Below are positions 48,173 through 60,645 of a DNA stretch of 64,000 nucleotides, in pieces. This DNA is from Paramecium tetraurelia (Eukaryota > Ciliophora > Oligohymenophorea > Peniculida > Parameciidae): assembly GCF_000165425.1 (NCBI RefSeq), contig NW_001799018.1, positions 3,649-67,648 of the forward strand, given 5' to 3'. Position 1 is the stretch's first letter, and each line of letters opens with the position of its first letter. The translations under genes were made by a program, and so were the position numbers. The notes under the pieces were generated by a model, which had not been told where the DNA came from, did no database searches, and worked only from the letters and a program-made list of their open reading frames with translations.

Positions 48173-49431
48173 TCAAAATGTAATAATATTGGGCACTTCT
48201 TTAGGATTATTAACTGACCTTATTAAGCAGTTAGGGCAATAACTATAATCACTATCGTCATAATGATTTGCAGTTTAATAAAAACAAAAAAAATTACAGC
48301 TTGGATTTTCACAGGAAACTACACTAAGATGTGATTTTTAAAGTGGCTTATAATTATTGTACATTTAAGATAATTCTAAAGTGGATTTTATCTTTAAGTA
48401 ATTTTCACCAATCATGCCAATATCCTAACAAATAGTGGCGGAAAAATTAGAATTGCAAGTTTCGCATTTTACAATTTAATTATTCTTCACAGCTTGAATT
48501 AATAAACTTTCTAATTTGTTCTTTTCTATCATATGTCCACATTTATTTTTATACATTTCAGCGGAATCATTAAATGACAATAAAGCTATTTCATGTTTTT
48601 TTGGTTAGAAATTAATTAGTTCTTGTTAATTTTCCTCTTGTCCTTAATACTTTTAATCAGAGACATCGTTAATTTATATTTTGTTATGAGCTCTAAAATT
48701 TTGGGTCCCATTCTCAATTTTAAGTTCTTCTATTTAAGTTTTTAAATTCTACATCTCCTTTTCTTAAAGTTGGGCGTTCATTTATAATTGGGCCAATTAA
48801 TCTTTTAACTCAAAGTTCTATTGATTTAAATTTTAGATGATTTTCATATTCTTTGAATTCTAATCTTATAAGTCAGTTAATTAGATTTTATTTCCCTATA
48901 AAGTCATTGACATTTCTACTTCTTTTTCTTTTAACACATCAGTTAATTCTTTGATTTTGGATTATAATTATTAAACTAATTGGTCTTGATTTCTAATTAG
49001 AATAAATATCATTACTTTTAATAATCGCCATTATTTTTTACAGTTGATTCATCTCTATTGTACAAGGTTCCCGATTATGACTGGGATGAAGATCCTTAAA
49101 TAGATTAGGAAGTAGTCGAATGTTAAATTCCTGAATTTGTTAACTATTTTTAATTTTCTTAAAAATCGCTCATAGATGAGGATTGCTATTATGTTTTTGA
49201 GACCTCAAAATTGTAATATATTGAAGATGCTCTAATGTGTTAATACAAAAAACAATTTAAGTTTCCTTTGAAAAGTTAATTTTCGGTAAAATAGAAATAA
49301 ACCTTCTCTTGATCACTCTTTTTAGTTAAATATTGATGTAAATCTACAATAAGTGTATTATTGTTATAAGTATAACTATCTGAAACGTGTGGGTTTGACA
49401 AATTTATGAGGTTTATGTGAAGTTGACTCAT
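48173..49431 (-). CDS. coiled-coil protein with N-terminal unknown module and Cys-rich end
   Basis: 411 residues with one 23-nt intron near 49000. The N-terminal ~85 residues (NNNTLIVDLHQYLTKK; KVYFYFTENQLFKGNLN; SSIYYNFEVSK) resemble the N-terminal module of the gene at 118-2032. A Ser/Gln linker, a coiled coil (residues about 135-245) and a C-terminal Cys/His domain follow: KCGHMIEKNKLESLL, VKCETCNSNFSATICQD, SCENPSCNFFCF and SYCPNCL, reminiscent of an IBR-type zinc domain. Function is unknown; an E3-ligase-like or scaffold role is inference. Confidence 0.78.
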
Positions 49432-49965
49432 CTTGTTATACTTAAGTTTTATTAATAAATATTAATGAAATTCATAGTATTATCATAAAAATCCATTCCT
49501 AAATTTTGGATCTAAAAAATAGAAAAATATAATCTTATCAGGATAGGAAAGTTTTCAATCTCTAATAAGATTAGGGTTACTTATCATGAATTGAGAAATG
49601 TTGTTTATTAATAAATTTTGGTGGAAATATTTGTCCTGCTTAATTAATTCTATTACAATATTCATCAGAAAAAATGCCATATTTGAACATTCTAATTAAT
49701 GATAATCATTCAATAATTGTAGAAGTTAATAGGATTATAAGGAACTTAATATATTTAAAATATAAAATTCTAATAAAAAGAGTTAGACGAGATATTATAT
49801 TAGAGAGATAGAGATTTCAAGTTCATTTTGATTAAAAGTATTCTTAGTGTAGTCTCAAGTAATTTATTAATTTTATTAGATATTAAGTTTATTGTTTGAA
49901 AATCTATGAAGAAATTTCTAAATTAAAAATCAAATGTTGATAATAATAAATATTGAAATAACAAC
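49432..49965. other. intergenic, AT-rich
   Basis: 534 bp between two minus-strand genes; no supported feature. Confidence 0.45.
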
Positions 49966-51253
49966 TCATAATTGATCATTCAATAATAAAAATCTTTGTT
50001 ATTGATTTTGCAAAAGTATTTATTCTAGTTATTCAAGCCTTGTTGATTGATTACTCATCATTGCTATTTAGATCAACATAATAATAATCATTATTGCTAT
50101 TAACAATACGAAGCCAGCTTCCTTTTGAATTGAGATAGAAGGCAATCCACTCTTTTCTTTTTAGATTGAAAGATCAGAAGTAGATTTTTTCAGAATTTTG
50201 CTAAAAATATTTTCATTATCTAGTTTCATAGATCTAAAGAAATATTAACATATTTTACTCTTCATACTCATGAGTTGAATAGGTAGTTTATGATTTAGAT
50301 TACTTAGCCTAGGTTTCTAATCTGAGTTTCACATTATTGATCCACTTTTCATAATCTTCTTTATATCCTGCCATCGTTCTACCTATAATTGTATTTTTCA
50401 TTATTGTAGACTTAGTAAAGACAACTGACACAAACACTCTAAGAATACATTTGTTATCTTCTAGTTGAGTAACTTCCCACTTTTCCTCAGCCTAAAAGCA
50501 ATTTCCATAGGGAACATCTAAGGTGTGTGTGGTGCAAGTATAATTTATCTTTTGCTGATCTCTTTTATAAGTGAACAATTTGTGCATTCTGGTCTTATCT
50601 TTGAAGGGCACTCCTGTGAGTTTCATAACATGTTTCATTTCTCGTTAGTACATATCTGAAACATCTTCATTGACTGTCCACTTGGTTAAATTCATATCAG
50701 TGTCTTTTTCATTTTAACGATGATCATACACCGAATACAAAGAAGCATTATCGGCTATGAAGAAATCGAAGAATTTATCTAATGAAAAAGGGAATGTGAA
50801 TTTGCAGATTTCTTAGTCATTTGAGGATTCTGATTTCAAAAATTGAATTTCGACATCAGTATTATCAACTGTTGATTATTCACTGTTTGATGTTTCAGTA
50901 GGCACTGTGGATTCACTGAAGGTGCTAAGAGGTTAGCCTTATAATAATGCATTCATAAAATTGAACACATGATCCTTATTTTAAAAACTAGTAAAACAAT
51001 ACACCTTATTATTATTTAAGGTGATTTCAATATCATTTTTATTCTTACTCTCTATTCTTTGGATGTCATTCAGTTTGAATACTAAATTGATCTTACTCCC
51101 AGCCAAGTTGGCATAAAAACAAATGTGATTCTCCGCTATGAAAATCCTACCATACTTGGAGATTAAGCTTTTGAGAGCACAGGAATAGTCATGAAAGATG
51201 ATTTCACCTTTAGGCAAGGCAAAAAGTTGAATTAACAATTCTTTAGCTGACAT
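49966..51253 (-). CDS. GRAM-VASt membrane protein (GRAMD1/Lam-like)
   Basis: Such proteins sit in the ER at contact sites and move sterols. The 420-residue protein (one 25-nt intron) has a GRAM domain at residues 8-90 (LFALPKGEIIFHDYSCALKS; GRIFIAENHICFYANLAG), a VASt/StART-like domain at about 130-320 (TFPFSLDKFFDFFIAD; FKDKTRMHKLFTYKRD; VPYGNCFQAEEKWEV) and one C-terminal transmembrane helix (GFVLLIAIMIIIMLIQIAMM) followed by a short Gln-rich tail. This order is exactly that of the family. Its start lies 40 bp from the 3' end of the gene upstream. Confidence 0.93.
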
Positions 51254-51292
51254 TTAATAATATTATTTAAATAGATATATTATTTTACATTA

Positions 51293-51921
51293 TCATTTTT
51301 TCTATAATTATGTATTGATAACATGTGCCAATTTCACTATTTCACTTAGATAAGTTGGTGATACATGTGCACCATTGATATCATAGTTTTCTAGTTTATT
51401 TCTCATATTAACTAAATCATGGAAGGGTATCATCTCAGTAATATCATTATTTGAATTATATCGTTTTATTTATTAAATTTCATTGCGATCAGTTTATGCT
51501 CTTGGAGATTAATAAAATCCTTGGAATTGAGTAACCACAGATTTTGGACTACTTATGGGATGTCCAAAATTATTATTAACGAATTGTTAAGGCGATGTTG
51601 TTATAGATTTAATTCTGAAATAAATTTTATTTTTACTTTTATTGCATACCATTAAGAGTTACAGGCGATGATAAATTTTTTGGAGAACAAACACGTATAT
51701 CTGTTCTTAGTTTATTACCGCTATAATTCTATAATCTACTGGATATGGAATCGAGAGTTGGAGCACTACAATTTCATTAAAAATTACTTCTTCTTGAATG
51801 ATTTTCTGTGGCTGTTGATTTAATTGTCTTATCCGATATTTGAATTTGATGAATTTCTCTAATACTTATCAGTTAGTCTTTCTCTATATAGTTTGAGATT
51901 AAAATTTAGTTAGTCACTCAT
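51293..51921 (-). CDS. hypothetical protein, 194 aa
   Basis: Two 22-nt introns join three frames: MSDQLNFNLKLYRERLTDKY, APTLDSISSRLQNYSGNKLR, and SITTSPQQFVNNNFGHPISS followed by NDITEMIPFHDLVNMRNKLE. It is Ser/Asn/Gln-rich and probably disordered except for a helical C-terminus (SPTYLSEIVKLAHVINTQ). No family recognised; it ends immediately before the GRAM-VASt gene on the same strand. Confidence 0.7.
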
Positions 51922-52205
51922 CAAAGTTAATATACAAATAATTTTATTAAATAATCATTAAATATCAACAGAAAAGTAAAACAACCACGTTGAATATTCC
52001 TATTCTAATTTTAGTTATACTCATTGTGAAAATTATTCAATAATAATGTTAAAAAAAGTTTCATTTACATTTCAAACAAAGCGAAATATTTACTATAATA
52101 TAATATTAACCAATTAATATTCAAGAGTTAAGGAAACATAAACAATATTTTAATATATGCTTAAAGGTTTTAGTAGAACAATTTATAGATTTTCATAATT
52201 AATAA
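51922..52205. other. intergenic
   Basis: 284-bp AT-rich spacer; nothing supported. Confidence 0.5.
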
Positions 52206-55025
52206 TCATCTCCAAAGTATAGCATTTCCTCCCTAATCAGCTGTTATCATAAACCCATTTGCCTTGAGGTAAGCAAATGAAACTATTCCGTATTCATGTT
52301 TCTCTATTTTAGTAAGGACCTTGGCTTATTGTATTAAAGTCAAGCTTATAGATTTGTCGTTGCTCACGCTAGCTATAAACCCTGGTTATAACCTAATGTA
52401 TTATGAAGCAATACATAGAAATTTTAGTTATCTTATCTTCATGCAAATTCAACTATTTCATTATGACAGCTCTGCCATTTTACCATTGGTATATTTTAGC
52501 TATGCCTTTTTCATTACCTGTGATGAATTTCTATTGGATGGATTACTTCTTTTTCGAAATTAATTAATCTATAGGTGAGACAGCATAGACCAGACAATCA
52601 TCATTGATGTATTAAAAAGGGTTGATATTTGAAAATGGTAATGAAATGGATACAGTCTTGTCGTTATTAGCAGCAACTAGAATACATCCATTTAATAAAG
52701 TGAAATCTAAGACTTATTGTCCTTATTTTAAGATTTGCTCTTCAACAATTTTTAAACTGGTGTCTAATTTCCATAATTTAATAATGCCATCATCTGAACA
52801 GGATAGTATCTATTCATCAATATCTAAAAATATGCTGTTCATGCTTCCAGTCTAGGATACTTGGCTACTTAACTAAGCAGTAGTTGTACTATTAGTAAAG
52901 AAGTTTTATGAGAATTGCGGATTGACATGCAAATATTTTATTTTTCTGATAGAGTTGTTATGTGCTTATGATACAATAAAAGTAGGTTTTAGACTTTTTA
53001 AATCCCAACTGCATAACGAGTTACCTGTTTATGGAGAATATCCACTAGAAAGCAATACTGATTATCCATTGAATTAAAAGGCTCTCAAAGAAAAAACAAA
53101 TATCCCATGTTTTAGAATTTGAGTTTGTTTTTTTAAATTTACATTATAGATTATAATAGTTCCATCAATTATTGCTATGGCTGCTAAGTTTTCATTAACA
53201 AAACACACATCAATAATATTCTTATCAGATGGTTTAAAAAAGTGGAAGGGTTCCCATTCACTTAAACTTTTGCCATCCTATTTGATTTTATATATGCTTT
53301 CCTCTAAACAAAATGGTTCACTATTCAACAAATGATACTATTTTTAAATGGCTTCAATCTCGCCATGTTACTTGTACAGATCCATTAGATTCTAGATCTT
53401 TTCCAAAAACAATTAACTAACACTAACAAGCTTATGTTGTAATTTATCTGCCTTTTTTGGTAACACTTGTTCAGTCTTGACAATGGCACTCAACATATTG
53501 TCTATTAATTATTTATTATTGATGAACTTAATCCCCAAAATAACTGCAGGATTGTTCGATGCTATTTTTCTAAAATAGTAATTTAAATAATATACTATAC
53601 AGTCATCATATGAATAAATTGATCAAAGTATTCCTTTGTAAACTACCCCCTCAATTCTTTAGGAGTAGACTCCTCTATTAAATGAAACTTAACGAACATC
53701 TCTTTAACACTGAGAGCTTGTTCTGTTAACAAATTCTTAACATTTTCTCCAGCCGTACTAAATAGCTTTTCAATTCCTTTATGAATACTCAAGTCATCCC
53801 AAGGAATGGCCAATTGTTCAATGATTTCCTTATTCAACACTCTACTCAATCTGGCACTAAATTCACTCATCTTCATTCTGTCCACACACTTTGTATCTAT
53901 CAAACAATCCGCACACATTTTTCTATCTTTGTGTTGACAATCCAATTTCACACAAATAGCTAACACCTATCTATTTTTATATCTATTTTACTTCTTAATT
54001 ATGAGCCAAACATTTAAAGTTCACCTTCTGTTATTATTACTAACTTTATTAATTACTTGTCTGTTAAGGTTCCTTGGGGGAAGTGATATTTGACTTATCC
54101 TCGTTCTATTTAAATCTACCAGATATATTAGTTTAGTCTTTATTCTATACTATCCTCTTACTCATTAATTATGGTTTCTGATCCTCATCCAATAGGTACT
54201 CCATTGGAGTGGTTAATAAATGAAACAAAAACTATATCTAGATTGAATTTATTACTTCTATTGCTGTCATATATTTATTTACTACTTAATTAAACTTAAA
54301 TACAAAGTCATTTGAAAATTCGGTTATTTTATTTTTCTTCCTCTCTATTTGCTCGCACATCGTCTCTACTACTCCTTTATTCTAAATCAAATAGATTGCG
54401 AAATCTAGGGTCTCTGGATGTGCCTCATTAGCCTTATCTAAAATTGTCATAATATAATTATCTCTTTACTCTCTAAGATTAGCTCCAACTAATGTATTGT
54501 CTACTCTTTCAATTTGAATGGAAGTCTCTGTGAGGCCCAATAATAATTGGTGATCAAAATTGGAACATATTGCTATCCAATAGAAGACAACTTTGTTAAG
54601 ATCATTTCAATCACCGCTGTAATTTGTCTACTCAAATCAGACTTAACCTAATTCTTTTCGTCAAACAATTCCATAAATGCTTCTTATGCATCCTTCGACA
54701 AACAGCTTCTTAAGTGTCTGAGATAATCGGAAATTCGAAGTTTCTTAATACAAGGATAATCTATCAAGCATTCAACACATAAAATTTTATTATTGTGTTG
54801 GCAATCATCACACATGCAAACAGCTTTGATTGGTTCATCAGAATGAACTTGACAATTATAATTATCAACTTATTATGGTTTTGGAGTCCGAACTTATTAT
54901 TACTGTTATACTCTTTGTGTTTAAGGGGCACTTTCGCTAACCTCAATTTTTTTAGGAGCTCTATCACTCTGTTTGCCTCTCGTTGTTTTTTTCTTGGGTT
55001 CCTAACATAAAACAGCGTTTCCCAT
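52206..55025 (-). CDS. tandem zinc-motif, coiled-coil, WD40 protein
   Basis: Starts MGNAVLCQEPKKK (possible N-myristoylation). Two similar Cys/His modules follow: CQVHSDEPIKAVCMCDDCQH and CLIDYPC near residue 55, and KCLAHNQEV then LDCQHKDRKMCADCLIDTKC near residue 350, both B-box-like. Between and after them are helical regions. The second half is a WD40 propeller (IFLDIDEQILSCSDDGIIKL; FITGNEKGIAKIYQWQNGR; FIASVSNDKSI; MITADQGGNAILWR). Introns of 25 nt (before LAICVKLDC) and 22 nt (before PGFIASVSND) are clear, and a further frame change near 54550 must be an intron I could not place. A repeated zinc module with WD40 suggests a ubiquitin-ligase or scaffold role; this is inference. Confidence 0.82.
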
Positions 55026-55188
55026 TATTTTAATTTAATTTATTTTTTAATATCATTATACTTTATATTAACCATTATACCTTACTAACTTGTTCATCTA
55101 CCCACACTCACTATTCAAATTCTATGAATATTTTCGTATTTTTCATAACCATGAAGGATTTTTAAAATTCAATTGAAAAATAATTGAA

Positions 55189-55536
55189 TCAGCTAATTGA
55201 CTGTTTAAATTTAATAATTTAATATTAATTGGAAACTAGTATCTAATATACCAAGTATTTATGATATTAGTTTACACATAATAAAAGAACGTCAATCTTT
55301 ATATGTTTATTGTGTTATGAATTATAAAATTCATAGCAATTTTCTTCCAATAAGTTCCAATCATTTTCAAAAGTGTCAGTATTATAATTGCATATGGCAT
55401 TCTATAATTAAGAATTATTTTCCTGCTGACATATTTAACAAACCCTTTGAAATCCTAAGTTTTTATGATTTTCTAATTTTCCAAGTCTATCTCCTCCATA
55501 TTTCTTGTTTAATAGATAAAGTTAATAAAGTTCCAT
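55189..55536 (-). CDS. small hypothetical protein
   Basis: A 115-residue intronless frame, MELYQLYLLNKKYGGDRLGK at the start, with a CxxC pair (CQICQQ) and acidic DTFENDWNLLEENCYEFYN. It becomes hydrophobic and less convincing near the end. It lies 163 bp upstream of the WD40 gene on the same strand. Confidence 0.4.
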
Positions 55537-56886
55537 TCCCTTAAGCAAGTTAATAATTTTTTCTTATCATGATTAAAATTATTTATTAAAGATTATATTT
55601 TTGATAGGCTAGATTTAAATAATATGGATGATAGTAATCAAAATTAAAGATTCTTTGACTTAAATTCATTCAGATGATACCGTATCATCCAATTTTTTAA
55701 CTCATTTATAAAATCATAACCTTCAGCATGTTATATATAAACTCCTCACTATTATTTTAATCAATCATTACTTTTCTTTCTACCCAAATTAATTGATATT
55801 CTTTATTATATATATATTAAACTATTCTACAAATAAATTAGTTAATAATTAATGATTAAAAATCAAATTATCGATATCATCCATATTCAAATAATCAATA
55901 GAACCTTTCCATTTAACCCTAAATATTCACAAATTTATAGATCTTATTAAGTATAACATTAATAAAAGTTTGCTTTAGATCAATTTAAATTTATTTATAT
56001 TTTATATGAGATCATTTATATATATAGATTTATGTAAAGGAATACTACCTGGAATTCTGTTTCAATTTTAAAATTATCGCTATCCCTATTCACTAATTGA
56101 ATAAATGTATGCAAATTCAGATTAAAAATATTTTAGATCTTTTTCATTAGTATAAAAATTTTCATTCTTTATAATTAGATATTTCAATGTATATAGTGTA
56201 AATATATTCTTAAAAATGAATTGATTGAATTCATTAGATCAAGAAGAGTTAAATTTTAATAATGATGCTTTTTGCAATATTTATAATCAATGTTTAAACA
56301 TTTTCCCAAGAATGTCACTTATTTTCCCTTCAAAATCACAACTAGGTTCGAGTACCATTTTATGAAAGGAGTCCACCCATGTGCTGCCTCCTTAATAAGC
56401 CTTTATATAATTATTAGAAATCAAACCTAAAATGGAGTTCCGAAGCAATGAACACATCCCACTATGCATAATACACAATTCACTAGTTCGAATCCGCAAA
56501 ACGCCATAAATAGGACGAACAGAACTTTCCAAAGTGTACTTCCAATGCTTTTGAAGACTACAGAATATGTTATAAAACTGTTACTTTTTGATGTGATATC
56601 ACAAGTTCTAGCACAATTATGCAAAAATGAATAGTAACTGAACCACTAAGGGCAACAAAGAATGCACATCACAATTTTGATGGGCTAAATGAATTTAAGA
56701 AATTTATACATCTGCCATGGATATTAGTTTGATAAAGATTTTATTAATTGTTAATTGTTTGTTTTTTTCGAATTAAATACATTTTATTGTATAAATTTAT
56801 AGTTGAGAAGCTTTAAATTTCAGTAATATAATTTTTAACAACACATGATTAAAAAAAACAAAAATAGGATGAATAGATGAAATTCA
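55537..56886. other. gene-poor region with short ORFs
   Basis: 1.35 kb without a convincing gene. A 67-codon minus frame at 56421-56624 (MHNCARTCDITSKSNSF, then a hydrophobic stretch with four Cys) is the best candidate, but it is weak and is opposed by a plus frame. A perfect 8-bp palindrome with one central base lies at 55673-55689 (GATGATAC/GTATCATC). Confidence 0.4.
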
Positions 56887-59262
56887 TCAATCACATTAAG
56901 AAGCCATGTCTTTAGATACAAGTATTTCATCATTTTTTACTTCTGTAAATTGTTTGGAAACAGAAACAATTCCTTTTTATTTCATACCCAATTATTTTAA
57001 TATTTTGTCAGTTGCATAAATCAAAGGAGTGAAATTGTGTTTGTTCACAATATTTAGACTCCCACCATTGTTTAACAACAAGTATATCACCTAAGGGAAA
57101 TAAATTATATTACATCTATTTTATTTGATTTGATCGCCATGTGCATCGGAGTCCCATCACTGCATAATACATTAGGATTAGCTCCATGTTTCAACATAAA
57201 ATCAATTAAAATATTGTTTCCATGCATAGAAGCATAATACAGAGCTGTATTTCCATCTTGATCCATAACATCTATGTCATCCTGTGTATAATAGAACCCT
57301 GATTTTAGGATATGATTTGGTTAATTCAATTTAGAATATCTAAGAAGTCTTTCATGTTTAACAAGAAGAGTCTTGACTTTCGATAAATTTTACGTTGTTA
57401 CTAATCTACCTTATCTCCCAAATCCAATTGAAGATGGTTCTGCAGTTTCCTCAGTTTTTAATTTTGTTCTCATTGACTTAGCTAAGGAAATTTCTGATTT
57501 TACTCTATTACTTGAAGTTTTAATTCTGATTTGAGGTTTATTAATTAATTAAATTGTCATTTCTTTTACGTTTGTTTGGAACTCCTTTTCCGAATTTAGC
57601 CTTGTTAATTTTTCTGAGTAAATTCGAAGTTTGTTTTGAAAAAATAATTCCTTATAATTTTTTAATTTTTTGTAAGCAATTCTTTTTCTGATGGCTCTTT
57701 GAATCATAATGATTGAATTTAATTCTTTTTCACTCAGTTTAGGAGGTTCATTAGGATTTAGAGGATCGAAAATTGGATCTTGTCTTAAAGCTTTATTTGG
57801 GCCTGATGAGTAAAACTTTTAAAAGTTTTCTTTTTTATTCCTATCGATTGATAATACTCCTAATCTGTATTCATTTTCTTTTTGCCTTTATATCTTAATC
57901 CCTTTCAGCTAATCTTTGACCTTCATTACTCTCCCAATCATCAGCAGTCATACCATGAGTAGGAACAAATCCTACTTTAGAAGATGGATGGTATCTTCTA
58001 CGTTTATCTTCTTCATGATTGTATGGTAATGAAAGTGCTTTTAATCTTTATTTATGAAGTCTCAACTTTTCCTATTCCGCTAGTGTTTCCTTTACAAACA
58101 TATTACTTTTTTCCAATTGAATAAATCTGAGATACTCTACCTTCTGTATTATCTTTCTGACAAAAATCAGAGCGAAGAAGTTCCTGTAAACTTAATCTTT
58201 TATGGATATATTGTCTTCTAGCTTTTTGCAAATTCTTTGAAGTTTCTTGACTTTTCTATCATGCTCCTTTACTTATTTGTTATGTTTAATTGATTCTTAG
58301 AGTTGTTTGTCATGTTGTTTGATTTAAGCTTTTCTTTTCGTTATTTATTCCTTTAACCAAAATGATCTAGCTTATTGAATTTAGCAATTGAGTGACTAAT
58401 GATTCTAAATAATCTATTAAGCTAAATAATTTTCTAAGTCATAGATTTATTTTTCTTTGATGTGCATCACTGCTTTCTTGACTTACTTTTAATCAACACA
58501 TTTATTTAGTAATTCTGATGTATTTGCAAGAAATTTCATTTCCTATGGTGTTAACCAGTCTCCATTCATATATTTTTACATTTTGACTTCTCGTTATAAA
58601 TAGACAGGATCATCGATTTTGACTTAATCAAATATCTGCATAAAGGCTACTTGATTGAAATTACTAGAATTAATTGCTGAATTGTAAGTGTATTGAGCTT
58701 TTAATCTTTCCTTTTAAAATTTAGCTTCCAATATTGGATTCCACTGTAATAAATCTTGATTGCTTTGTGAATAGAAATTGTTATTTTTAACAATTTACGA
58801 AGTTTAAATGGTTTCAATACCTTTTAAATTAACCTTTTTATTTTTGCTAATAGCATCTGCAATTTTAATTTGATTTTCGTATTCATTTATTTTTTCCATA
58901 AGCATCTCTCTTAACTTTTTTTAGAGAACCTAATATTTACTTTTTAAGGTCAGCCATTTAAATAAATCATTTTGTTGTTTACGATTCTTCATTATTGTGA
59001 GTGTAAATTACTTATCTATCATTTGGAGTTATTTATCCTTCTTTGCAATTTTGAGAACCCAGTCACTCATCAATGAATCGCATTTGCTTTAGAAACTATT
59101 TAGCAAGTATGCTTGTCTTTCTTCTGCAGTTTTCATATTACACAAAGTAACAGCTGAGACATTAAATGATTGCAAAATCTTTTACGCAGTTCCAAAATGA
59201 TCATACGTAGGTATTTGAGTCTAAAATTTGTGTTTTAAGGTATCAATAATTAAACTAGACAT
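56887..59262 (-). CDS. ankyrin-repeat coiled-coil protein
   Basis: A long helical, Lys/Gln-rich N-terminal part (KMKYMNGDWLTPQEM-type segments; DRKVKKLQRICKKLED; QLEKSNMFVKETLAEQEKLR) is followed by a basic linker and at least three ankyrin repeats at the C-terminus: MDQDGNTALYYASMHGNNIL, MLKHGANPNVLCSDGTPMHM, and LLLNNGGSLNIVNKHNFTPL. A 23-nt intron near 57090 sits within the repeats and restores KIDVIYLLLNN. At least one more frame change near 57850 is unresolved. It is probably a cytoskeletal or ciliary scaffold. Confidence 0.75.
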
Positions 59263-59329
59263 AAGTGAATTTTGTAAAAACTAAATTACATTATTAAGAA
59301 TACATCTCCATATCTGTTGACTAAAAAGT

Positions 59330-60530
59330 TTACATCATTTGTTAAGGTTTATGTTGATGCTTATTATTTCACTACTTATTTATGGAAGTATCGATCAACA
59401 AAAAATTTGTAAAATTCTTCATTTTTTTGATTTATCTCCTTCTCTGGTTTTGGCTCTAATTCTATAATTTCATCAGCTCGAGATTGGTTTTCTCCATCAT
59501 ACGAAGATTACTCAACCATTTGACTCTCCTTGATTGTTTTCTTTTTGAATTGATTAAATGCCAATCTTCTCTATTTACCCTTCTCAACTGTTACTAATTT
59601 TATTGTTTCATTTTAAGCCTCATTTAAAAATTCATTGAATCTCTATTCTATTTATTCTTCAGTTTCCAAATCAAATTATTATAAAGGTCTTTTTGTTACA
59701 GGAAATCTTGATTATTGTTATACTCTTTATTTTTTCATAATTTAATAATAAACATCAATTGTGTCTCTTAACAATGTCTTTGAGTTTCGAATCCGATTTT
59801 TTGAAATAAGTACATTGAATTCTTTAAGATAATGTTCTTAATTTTAGATTATCTGGAGATTTATATCTACTAGTTAAAGCAGCTAATTTATTCACAGGCT
59901 TCTTATCAATCGCTTCTGAAGAATTTAGAAGACTTGATGCTCCTAATTAGCTTATTCTAGAGACTCTTGGATAATAAAACTTTTTTGTATCAATTTACGG
60001 AGGCTATTGCTAGTTTTAAATAATTGGTTCAGTCTTCAATCTTTATCCAATCACAGGAGTTTGTATATCTTTTGGTTCAAAAATCTTCAAACCCTGAAGC
60101 TTCGAAGTAAAATCAGAGAGAGTTTGGGGAGATGATTAAAATGCTTATTATTATTGTTTGATCGGGTGAGAATTTACTAACTTTGATAACACGCTTTTCA
60201 CATGTACCATTTAAAGGATGTGAGTGATGGGTTTAAATTTTGTCCTTGTCTTACTTACATTCATAGGAGTATGGCTGAGGATATAAATTATAGATACATA
60301 GATGGATTGCCACTAGAACGAAGAAGTGTTTCCAAATTGGTTGGAGTTTTATCCAATTCCGAATGCTTGATTTTTATAATCTTATCAAGTGGAAAATGAT
60401 CAGTGTCTTATTTTGAGAGTAATTTCTTGTGAATCTTACCTCCGCAATCTGTGCAATGACAACTTTAATTGAGAACTTTATTATCCGAGACGACTTGTTT
60501 CTTTTCACTAAAGGATAAACTTGGCTTCAT
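59330..60530 (-). CDS. hypothetical protein with N-terminal CxC motif
   Basis: Starts MKPSLSFSEKKQVVSDNKV, then CHCTDCGGKIHKKLL, a small zinc-binding-type motif. Later frames (SDFTSKLQGLKIFEPKDIQT; GASSLLNSSEAIDKKPVNKL; EEQIEQRFNEFLNEAQNETI) are polar and low-complexity. At least two introns near 60260 and 59810 are needed but not resolved, and no TGA closes the last frame before the neighbouring gene, so the 3' boundary is approximate. No family recognised. Confidence 0.55.
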
Positions 60531-60645
60531 TTTAGTATATGTTCTTGAAAACGAGTACACTTTATATTAGCTTCCAAGTTTGTAAGTTCTTTTACGAAGT
60601 GGCTAATTAAGTCGGGAATGATAATACGATGTTAATGATTATATA

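Noticed and set aside
53781-53963. Plus-strand 60-codon ORF
   Set aside because: Antisense to the second zinc module of the WD40 protein.
56486-56495. GTTCGAATCC, resembling a tRNA T-loop
   Set aside because: The flanking five bases cannot pair as a T-stem and no A-box or acceptor stem is found upstream.
60202-60399. Plus-strand 65-codon ORF
   Set aside because: Antisense to the N-terminal part of the CxC-motif gene and itself without features.
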